A stretch of 64,000 nt of DNA from Anopheles merus (taxonomy: Eukaryota > Arthropoda > Insecta > Diptera > Culicidae), in contig NC_054083.1 of assembly GCF_017562075.2 (NCBI RefSeq), positions 49,509,942 to 49,573,941 on the forward strand, read 5' to 3'. The position numbers were made by a program, and so were the translations under genes. The notes beneath the pieces were generated by a model. The model saw only the letters and a program-made list of their open reading frames with translations, did no database searches and was not told the DNA's origin. Numbering within the stretch: the stretch's first letter is position 1; each line of letters starts with the position of its first letter. Positions 25,968-36,500 of the stretch are shown in pieces.

Positions 25968-27953
25968 AAGTGTTCACGCCATTCACAAATTTGAAATGGT
26001 TAAGTATTGAGTATATAGAAAATGAGTGTCTGAAAATTTAGCAACAATTGGATTGGTATAATTCTGGATTTGAGCATGATCTATAATGACTACTTCATGA
26101 AGGGATGGTAAGAAAAAAACAATGATAAGCGTTAGAGGCTCAATTGTAGCAGATGAATAATGCCACATTATCGTAACGTGTAATCTGTTGTTTGCGAATG
26201 TAATGGGAATGCACCGTATGGATGTCATCTATTCCTATCTCTCATGTTCTATCCCTCTCTCTCTCTCGTTCTCTCGCTCCATGTAGAAAGCAACGCCAAC
26301 GTTGATAAACAATTCATGTCGTTGCATTTCCGTTCCGTTGTGATGGCACGATGCACGGTAGCGACATGCTTCTCACACGAATCGACGGTTGCGTATCAAC
26401 GTGCGCACATGCATATTGTCATATAAAGTGTGCATTCATGCAGTAAGGATGAGGCAGATAGGAAAGAGAGATAAAGGGAAATGTTTTATAGAAAATTAAT
26501 AGCTCACCAGCATGATCGTTTGAAATTGGTACATGCACACGAATAGATTTCTAGATAGACAGTATGCCTTATATGCAGCCCACCTGTCGTCCAGTGGGTG
26601 TAAATGAGCAAATGGAGCAAACAAAATGTACCTAAGGAACGCATTTGATTGCCTTTTGCTTGACCATTAGTCGATTGGTGTGTTATCGATCGGTAATTAC
26701 CTTGAACTTTCCATCACACATTCGGTACCCGACATTGAACGAACTTCCAATGACATGACACATGGAGTTAACACATGGTGAACATCCATGGGAGGACAAT
26801 TTATGAATCAGAAGTATGGAAATGTAGTTCGGCAGTGAAAGGGATTATTACAGAACCGTACACCAAACACACCGGTAATGTTTACACGAAAGATTGAAGT
26901 TGAATAATGAATGATAATATGCTGTCAAAGGTCGCGTGTTGTTTAGTGAAATCCGTTTGTTTGTGTGGTCTATTTTGTTTATTTCTTTTTAGTTTCGGTG
27001 CTATCAGAATGCACTGACTCATGCCCAGGCAGCAAGTGGTGCGCCTGATTCATTCAGTCCCTTTTTTCAGTTGTTTATTTCCCATTTCACAGAACAGTCG
27101 GTCGTTGCAGTTTTGTTGTTTAGCTTGGCTGATTATGACCAAACAGCGCTGATATGACACTCTTTCTGCGCTCCCGTTGACGTGTTTAAGGCTCTACAGA
27201 GGGGGCAAATACGGCTCCGAATAACTGGAGTTCATTTCACTTTTGGGCGAAAGGAAGTAACATCTTCAACGGTTTGCCGACCCAATCAGCCGTTTGCGAA
27301 ATTGGCGCTGAAAGCCAGTGACCTAATAATAAATTGTATTTGTGAACAACGCGTCGTGCTCCATTAGTTCTAATGTGTCCAAAAAAGGCAACGGGAAAGA
27401 GCGAGAGAGAAAGAGAGTGAAAAACGGTTGCTAGTGTTTATGCTGGTACTGACGATTGAAGCGGCATCTCAATGTGGCATAAATCTCACAGCGGAAGATC
27501 ATTACTGTCGGCTGCCAGTGTAGTTTGTTCGCTGTTGTATGCGTGAAACATAAATAAATATAGTTTTTTTTTCACCAGTCACGACCGGCATCGTTTGTTC
27601 GATTGGCGCCCAGGCACAAAACGAATAAAGTCATTAGAATGGTACAATCAGTTTTATAGGGGCTTTCCGGTTTCTGGTAGAACGATGTGTTAATACAGGG
27701 GTAATTAATAAAATTATGCGTTTATAATCAGAACTGTGCAGTGCACTGAATACGGAAGAACAGAAAATGTATTCGATAAAAACGGTCGATTTAAAAATGC
27801 TCCAACTCCAGCTGAGCACGCGAACAAATTGCACTCTTTAGTAGGCTATGATGAATCCATCTGTCCAGCTGTCTACTCAAGTGCCCTGCTTCCTCAGTCC
27901 GGTCTGAAGTGTTGATCTCTCAGTGTGTGTGCGTGTGCCTTTACTGTGTGAAA

Positions 27954-28891
27954 ATGTATAATTCTACAAACGGTATGCATTTCCCGCTTTGTGGAATAGA
28001 TTCAAGTACGACCGTATTGCGTGAGTGAATAAATTTCGTGCGTGTGTGTGTGTGTGTAGGCCACATATAAATAGCCCCAGTTGCTATGAAAATAGATTGA
28101 ATAATACATCCTCAAACACTCGGCCATCCGACTGAGTTGATGCACGCTTAACTCTCGCATGGAGCATCATCTCCGCTCTCGGCTTTCGTTGTACTGTTAA
28201 AAAGCAAAGTTTTATTACCTTCCTTTGCAGTGAACGGTGCCTGTTCGGCAGAGCAGTTGAACCTTACCATTCCACTACCGAAGCTTCCGGCTCGCTGTAC
28301 CAAATGTCGTGCAATTAGAATTCCAATGGTGCTGGAAGTTTGCAACTGCCGGACTGGCTTTACGGCTGCACTGAAGGAGCAGGTGCACTTTTGTTTGCAG
28401 TACTACCTGAGTCGCTTTATGTCGCTTGTGAATTGGACGGTTTATGTGCCGGTAATGATTGCCTATTTCGTTATTTGGAAGAATCAATCTCTTCTGATCA
28501 TTTTTTGTAGCGTCGAAAACAGATTCCCGCAACTGAAATTGTATTCCCGGCTTATGGATCCACGAATTACTATATTTATCGGAGGAAAGCATTGATATCT
28601 TACTCCGAAGATTCATTGCAAAAGCCAGAAGAGTCAAACAGAGAAGATGTTGTAAGTTTGAATACATCTCGATCCAACCGTTGTGAAGATTGGCACCCTA
28701 GCCAAGGTTGTGTTCCAGTGCGAAGAATCCCACAGGAGAAAATTAGCTGGTCGAAGGTTTTCCGAACCGTTTCCAGCGTTACTAGCCGGTTGCTACGATG
28801 CCTACTGCTCGTATCCCTCGTCATTCTGACTGTGCCACTGTGGATGATTGTTGGGTTCATCTACATTGTGGAGGGTTGTTTGATACCCTAG
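27954..28891 (+). CDS. Unrecognised protein with C-terminal membrane segment, 206 aa
   Basis: Three coding exons: 27954-27972 (19 nt, MYNSTN), 28231-28451 and 28511-28891. The introns are GT-AG in phases 1 and 0 (258 and 59 nt). The N-terminal half carries a cysteine cluster, including CTKC (29-32) and CNC (44-46), then a hydrophobic stretch near VHFCLQYYLSRFMSLV. The middle is polar. A strongly hydrophobic segment near residues 176-200 (CLLLVSLVILTVPLWMIVGF) is followed by only a few residues, as in a C-tail-anchored protein. There is no signal peptide, so a cytosol-facing N-terminus is likely. I do not recognise the family. The tiny first exon rests on the phase match and splice sites. If it is wrong, translation would start inside exon 2 at the in-frame Met of MVLEVC. 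Confidence 0.68.
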
Positions 28892-28954
28892 ACAAGTTGT
28901 CCATTGTGCGAGCTGCCCCCCAGCCGCCAGTTGCATCCGGCAATCTTGGGATGA

Positions 28955-28960
28955 AATAAA
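28955..28960 (+). terminator. Poly(A) signal after the 206-aa gene
   Basis: AATAAA lies 64 bp past the stop codon on the coding strand. Confidence 0.7.
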
Positions 28961-31900
28961 TATTACTCCTACAGATTTTACATCCCACGTGCTCGTCGCA
29001 AACGCGACTCGAGAACACTAAACAGATGTTTCGACCAGACGCAGCGTGTGCTTCGGCGCACATGTATGATTCAGGAAAAATTCCACGTAACTGAGAAAAA
29101 CGTTCAAATCACCGACTGGTGTTGGCGCGCTTCAACTGGTCAGATGTGTGTGTGTGTTACGCTTACGCTACCGAGCGGGCAGCGAGCCTGGTTGCCTTAA
29201 GCCGGATGCTGATGAATGAGTCTACGCCTCTAACCTTTAGGGCGCCAATTGTCTCTCACCCTGTTGCACGCGGTCAGAAGACAGATGAATGAGCGAAAAT
29301 GCTCGCTTCTGAGAACAAGCTGGTGCCATGTCTGGTGCCAAAAAAAAGATGAGCGACATGAAAACCGTGACAGATGTAACCGGACTAGCGCGGTTCATGT
29401 TGTTTTTGAAGGTGCGTCGTCGTAGGGTGCTAAGTGCAAAGACTTGTGTCTCTGCGCCGACCAGTAGTAGTAGCTGGGCCTGGTGGTTTCACCTCCCTTC
29501 TCCCGCCGTTAACTTAACCACATTTATGAGTCATGCATAACACGCGCGCGAATTGGAAAGAGAGCCCGATCAGATTTTAGTACACTTGGATGCGTCATAA
29601 ACAACTTCAAATCAACCAATTTGTAGCTGGAGTCCGGGTGGGGAGTGAGCATAATCAAACCCGATTTCGGTACGCTTCCAGCGGAAGGGGCCAGTGGCAT
29701 ATGGAATTATGTATGTGCTTGTTGGCTGTTAGAAGTGATGGGACGTCATCGGGAGGAAAGTGACTTCACTTGTTTTGCCAAATTATTGTTTGGCACATCC
29801 CCTCTCGAACGGAAAGCACATGTCATTGAATTTGGGCAGAGGTGATTGAGAGAGTGTGTGTTTGTGAGTGCGTTATGGCCACCGAAACAATGGAACCATC
29901 ATTACCACCACCACCAAAGCGACATTGACTACAATAAAGCGTTAAAGTGTTAATTTGAGAATGACGCGCGCCCATGGCGAAATTTCTGCAACACTTAGAC
30001 ACCAACACAGTTGATTCTCGTTAGTTGTGTGGAGTAGCAATTTTGTTTTACGTTTTGTTTATACCACAAGAACTCAACACTTGAGGAATATTCTTTCTTT
30101 TTTTGTTCAAACGACGCAAATGTTTGCCTATATTTTGAGTGTGTATGTCGCCGCTCTCGCCGCTTCAAAGCTAACAGTTGAAACAAACAAAACGAGGAAG
30201 GAAAGCGAACGCTTCGCGCAAAGTTATACGACACCGATCGTTCAGCGTCAATTTACAGTTTCTTCGAGCCGCTAGTGGAGCGTTGCGCGCATTTTTTTGT
30301 CATGGAAAAGAGCGTAACATGTCGCAATATATAGGTTGAGACGATACGTCAACCAGATCGGTGCTAAATAATTAATCAATTCAGTCTTGCTGCTCGATCG
30401 TGTGAGTGTGTGTGCTGGACCTGAGGCCCGTGCTGGCGTAACCTTTCAAACGTTTTACAAAGGTTGGCAATAGCACAAATTGCTGGTAACATAATCGGGT
30501 CCGTGTTTTTGTTGCTTCCTTTCAATTGGAATTTTCTGTTATAAGGTGAACTCAAGGCATATTGCTGTTGAACTTCGGCACTGAAAGGCGGAACTGATGG
30601 CTTAAACGCACGACGGGCTCGACTAATAGTCGCTAATTTTCAATCTGAACAGAAGAGCGCGAGCAGACGGACCCGAAAATGAGCTGACATGGCCGAAAAA
30701 AACACCCTCATTGCATTCACGATTTAAGAAAAACAGCAGCAAAGTGTGTGGATTTAATGATGGCCATCGAAAAGCAGTATAACAACAACAAAAAATATGG
30801 CCCACAATGAGGTCACATTGAGTGCGCCAAAGTGTGGCTGAGTGAGGGGAGACGCAACCAAAAAACTTTTGAAGGGGGTTTGGCGTGGCGGTAAAGACAA
30901 GAAGTTCGTTTCGAAACGCGTTGGCGTTTGTGAAAGATCGTTCCAGCGGCTCTGCAGAAGTTCAGAGTTCCATGAATTAGAGAGCTCTGGCAATGTACGA
31001 TAAAAGAGGTTTGCCCAAGTGTAGTTGGCCTCCGGTGGCGGTCTCTATCCAAAGCAACACTTGTTATCAATGCACCCAGCTGGCAATCGTTGCCCTTATG
31101 GCTACTTCTTCGTGGTGTCTGAAACACTTTCTCTACGGTGAGTGTTAGTGTGATGACTCGTATCTCGAACTCCGCTTGTGTTCTCAACAAGCCTATATGC
31201 AACCGGAACCAGCATAAGTGTCACCGATTGCAACACCACTGCCTCCCTCAGAACAAAGCCATAAACAGTACCCCAAGAGTTGGCCAATGCCATCGGCAGA
31301 CTGATTTCAAGACTGGGCAATTCTTGAGTCATTGGCGGAGGGAGATATACTCTGGTGTGTGTGCACCATTATCATTTGTTCTGTGTGTAGAATGGGACGC
31401 TTATTTTAGGTTCACATAATCTTCCAGACAATAAGCTCTTCACAGTCAGAACTGCAACTTATCGTACATTACATATATCTATCTCTCTAGCTCTCTCTCA
31501 CTCTCTTCGTCACCATTTGTGACCGTTGATGCCTTCGAGATATCGATGCAATGTACTTCTGTTGGAAACCCGCGTAGCAAGCGACAACGAGAACGAGCCC
31601 AACAAGGAACAGTTGGCTAAAGGCGTTGATTGGTGATCGTCGTCCGGCAAGCGTGCAGTGCAATAAGGAAAACAATTTACCCTCTCGGGTTCATATCGCT
31701 GCCGTGATTCATCGGCTTGAATATCCCAACCTACCAGCTGCAAAAGTAAAGCGCAAACACAAGTAGCAGAACAGAAGGGCGTACACACGCAATTGCTGCC
31801 GATAAAGTGTCCACGAAGGATCGGGTATAAGTGGTGGTTGGGTCTCAAGTTGTCACAACACACGTACACTGTGTGTGCCTTCGTGATCCAATTTCGCATG

Positions 31901-32808
31901 CGCAACTCTCGCGCAATGGAACGTGTTATTGTTGTTGTGTGGTGTGCCACTGTGAACATTCGCTGCTGTAATCGATCGATCGACGGACGCGATCGACGGT
32001 ATGGGGGATTAATTGCACTTGGCGTTATTTTCCACTGAGCGATAGGATAGGGTTGGTCGTCGTGTCGCTTTCACGATCGTCGTTGCAATCGTTAGTCAAT
32101 CGAAAGGCATTTAGCAAACGGAGGGGGAAGTGGAACAAGATAAGAAATTAGTTCTTCCTGTAGATATTCCTGGAACTGGAAAATCGATCGATGCTTACTT
32201 TGCAGTTCTACTGCGATACAGAAGTGCGCTCTATCAGTGCAAGAACAAAGGAATTGTGTAGCTCCGGGAGATACGATAGGCAATGATTTATTGTCGTCTT
32301 TGCCTTGAATTATCTCCCATGTGCGACAATAAAGCCTCTCCAAGATGATATGCTGGCTAGGCACAAAGAAACCTCAGAATCGATGCTAATTCCATTGCGT
32401 GCGTCGTGCGAGTATAGTTGCTTTATTCTTGAAGTGATCTTCTTGACAATTCTCACATGGAATGGGGTTTACTGTATTTCTGTTAAAATTATGATAAATA
32501 TCTTGATGTATCCAAAAGAACTCTATGAGATTATTCAATGGTCCAACTTCCTACACGTATGAGTTTATGATTCACAGAAACAAAACACCAACCTTTACAT
32601 GTACTACCTACACCCTCTCATCGCAGTTATGCTAATTAGAAGCTTCCTCTTCTCCACACACACACAACTCAATTTGTCATTCTCGCGGCAGGCATTCCGT
32701 TAGGCAGCGGATTCCGTTTCGTTCGCCCTTAGTATGTAGTGTAAACACCGCACCAATCTAACTAACTCTATTGTGCTTCTCTCTTTTGTTTCTTCACTTT
32801 CCTTCCAG
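28961..32808. other. Non-coding stretch upstream of the Draper gene
   Basis: I see no supported gene. Frames up to 149 codons (for example 31510-31959, minus) lack splice signals and codon bias. If Draper transcription starts further left, this is a 5'-UTR intron. The branch-point-like CTAACTAACT and the pyrimidine-rich tract just before 32809 support splicing into that point. Confidence 0.5.
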
Positions 32809-33531
32809 CCAGGTGCAGCAGTAATTGATGTAACGGGAAGAACGCACAGTGTGCCAATTCTGGAGTGTGGCTGCTCTCAGCCTGTATCTCTCTTAAGAAC
32901 ATCCCGCGCGCAAACGTTGGAATGAGTTGACGATCTTACACAATCGAACACGCGTCGGTGTGACGAGATATACAGCATAGGAGAGATCTTCAAAAGAGAA
33001 CAAAGAGCATCTCGTCAGGACGAAGGGGCAATCGAGTGAGACGTTTGCATACGTTCGCCGCAGTCGTCGTCATAACTTGTAGACGCGTGAACAAGTGGCT
33101 GGAATTATTTGTGTGATCGCACTAATCTTCGAGTCGTTGGTGGTGGTGTTGGTGCAGTGTGTAAAGCGGCAGCATTACAGACAGTTGCGATCGCATTACA
33201 GACAGTTGTGGAGTGTTTCTAATGCTCGAGTGTTCTCACGAGCCACTGCACTGCGAACGATGCCTAACCGGACCGCCGCCATACGGGGTTGCTAGTTATG
33301 AATGAAGTTTGTCCGCTCCCTCTCTAAACAACAGTGTACAGTGAAGCAAGCAAACCTGATCGCTGTGCACAAGTGCATTGCTCGAGGGTGACGAAAAGCA
33401 AACAAGTGAACGGATAGTAGAAAGAGAGAGAGAGATCTAAAGCTGCAGTTGTAGCGGAGTATAACCCGGACTTTGTGTCCACACTGTGTGTGTGGCTTTT
33501 CAGAACAGAATCACAACAAAATACACACACA
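32809..33531 (+). other. drpr: Probable 5'-UTR exon of the Draper gene
   Basis: A long pyrimidine tract ending TTCCTTCCAG precedes 32809, and a branch-like CTAAC lies upstream, so a spliced 5'-UTR exon probably begins here and runs into the first coding exon. It contains a 16-bp direct repeat (GCATTACAGACAGTTG at 33172-33187 and 33193-33208). A separate promoter within it cannot be excluded. Confidence 0.5.
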
Positions 33532-36500
33532 ATGGCACGAGCACGAAAGAAACCGTGCATGCAAAAGCAACCAACATCGACCACGGCTGTGAGCGGGCTG
33601 CTGCTGCTGGCCATGCTGGTGGCCATCTGCCACGATGTCCGAGTGTTGGCCCACACCGAACTCATCAAGGATGATCACCTGGAGGGCCCGAACGTGTGCA
33701 AGGAAGTGGAAAAGTAAGTGTGCTGTTTTGTGCGCTTGTAATGTGATTTACCTTCGAGGAATTAATTGCGCCAAAGGTTGCTGGCTGGCGATTAGTGTGT
33801 TAAGGTGGTGGTGGGATGAAATTACCGAACGGCAAGTCTGCTGAGTGCAAATTGCTGAATGAATGAAGGTGAAATCGGGTTTTCTCACTGGTGGCAAAGT
33901 AGTACCGGCTTTCGCTGAATAGTGGAAGAGGGTTGCAAGGGTGGAGATGCATTACGATGGTGTGTGGGGTGATATTAGTAGGTCAAACGATTGATTAAAT
34001 AACGGAGTAAGCTTTAGTAACTTTTAACGCGAAGCAAAAGTGTTGAAAATAGATATCCATCTAACAAAATTGAAGTAAAAAACATTTAATGAGTGAATTA
34101 GTCAAATAAATTGCGCAACGAGCTAATTAAATCGTACAAGAACAGAGAGATCCAACACACTAACACCACATGAATCACTCGCTTGATAAAACGCACTGAA
34201 CTAATTGCAACGTTTCCCCGTCTCGCCCTTCTTCTTCACAGCATAACCGTCACGATAACGACACCGCGCGAGGAAGCGTACCAGGAGCGGTACCAGAAGT
34301 GGTGTCTCGGCATACCGCCCCGCTGTTCGGCGTACCGCATCAAGATCCGGACGGTGAACGAAACGCGCACCGTCATCAACCAGCGCATCGTGAAGAAGTG
34401 CTGCGTCGGCTACCAGCTGGACGAGGAGCAGCTGCACTGCATACCGGAGTGCAAGGCGGGCTGCGTGTACGGCACGTGCATCAACCCGGACGTGTGCCGG
34501 TGCAACAAAGGATATGCTGGCAAAACGTGTAACATAAGTATGTGCCTTTTCGAAGTGCCCTTTTGCAATTTGTGCGATCACTAAAACACGGGGTTCGTTT
34601 CGCTTGCTCTTTTTCTGTAGGTTGTCCACCGAACGTTTGGGGCTCGGACTGCAAGCAACCGTGCAAGTGTGCGAACGGGGCAGTATGCAATGCGGCCGAC
34701 GGTAGCTGTGAGTGTAGCCGTGGCTTCAAGGGCCGGTACTGCGAGGAAACATGCCCGAGCGATCGGTTCGGGCAGGACTGTGCGGAGATCTGCCAGTGCA
34801 AGAACGGTGGCAAGTGTGACCACGTGTCCGGGGAGTGCTTCTGTGCGGCAGGATACACCGGACCGCTGTAAGTGTTGCTTTGTTTGATTGTCTCGTTGTC
34901 TTCATCGCATTAACCTGTCCTATCTTGTGTTCTTTTTAGCTGCACCGAACCTTGCCCGGCCGGTACGCACGGTGCCCAGTGCCAGTCGAAGTGCCGCTGC
35001 CAGAACGGCGGAACGTGCGATCCAGTGACGGGTGAGTGTGTTTGTCCGGCCGGTTTCACCGGCATGGTGTGCGCCAACCGCTGCCAGCCCGGCTGGTACG
35101 GGCTGCAGTGCGCGAAGCGGTGCGAATGCTTCAACGGCGCCGACTGCGACCGGGTGACGGGCCAGTGCATCTGTGCGCCCGGGTTCATGGGCGCCAAGTG
35201 TCTCGACTCCTGCCCGAACAATCAGTACGGCATCAACTGTACCGAGACGTGCCGGTGCCAGAACGAGGGCATCTGTGATACGGCCGACGGGCGCTGCACC
35301 TGCCCGGACGGGTGGAAGGGTGCGGATTGTGGCCAGCGGATCTGTCCGCAGGGTCGGTACGGGGCGAACTGTACCGGCGTGTGTGACTGCAAATGGGACA
35401 ACACGAAAATGTACGCACCGTTTGTTTTTCCGCTTCACCGATTCCTTGATTGCGGCTTTATGTTTTAAACTTTTCCATTTTCATTTCTTATTTTTTGTTG
35501 GACTCCTCCTTCGTTTGTTGTACCGTACGTGCGTGTGTGTGTGCAGGTGTCATCCATGGACGGGCAAGTGTCTTTGCGAACCGGGCTGGAGTAACAGTGC
35601 CTGCGATCGGCCTTGCCGCTTCCTGCGCTACGGACAGGACTGTCAGCTGATGTGCAACTGCAAAAACTCATCTCCCTGTTCGCATATTGACGGTTCGTTT
35701 AAATTGATTAATTTATTTGCTTTCTTTCTGTTGTCTGTTCACGTAATACTTAGGATTCACCTGTGTAAAACAGTTTCTGTTTGTGTCCTTCTTTTGCACC
35801 CTACTCACATCATTTTGTTTGATCGATTTTCACCATTTTCACCTTCCTTCTTTACCATTTCACGAACTGTTTATGTTTCCTATTTAATTTTTGTCCTAAT
35901 TTATCTTTTTTCGTTTTAATATGTTTCATTTTTGACTCATCTCGCGTACGACTCCCGAAATCAACCCTAACCACAGGCACGTGCCTTTGTATTGCCGGCT
36001 TCAAGGGCGAAAGCTGCGAGGAGCCCTGCTCGAACAACACGTACGGCCAGAACTGTAGCGAGCGTTGCCAGTGCATGAACGGGGCGGCCTGCGACGGTGA
36101 ATCGGGCAAGTGTGCCTGTGCACCGGGCTGGCAGGGCATCAAGTGCGATAGGCCGTGCGATGCGCAGCACTATGGACGGGACTGTACCGAGAAGTGCCAC
36201 TGCCAGAACGGGGGCGTTTGCAATCCGATCAATGGTCAGTGCACGTGCCCGGCCGGATGGACGGGCGAGCTGTGCGACAAGAAGTGTTCGCCCGGCCGTT
36301 TCGGGCAGAACTGTGAGCAGCTGTGCGATTGCCATCTGGAGAACTCGCTCGCCTGCAATGCGACCACCGGCCGGTGTATCTGCAAGGCAGACTGGGGTGG
36401 TGAGTTGTCGTCAAATGTCGGGCCATCGAAATGGGTGAAATAAGTCGGCAGTGGCCCCATCAAATCCTTTGATTACTGGTTCAAATCCGGTTCGATGGAC

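Larger units (their letters stand above)
22644..27953. other. Intergenic region containing a SINE
   Basis: Apart from the SINE at 25.8 kb and a (CT)n tract at 25097-25119, I see no gene. Open frames are short and overlap on both strands. An AATAAA near 23.87 kb is far from any stop codon. Confidence 0.6.

Noticed and set aside
36477..36488. B-box-like GGTTCAAATCC in a Draper intron
   Set aside because: No convincing A box at the right distance, no tail and no flanking duplication, so I do not call a tRNA or SINE.
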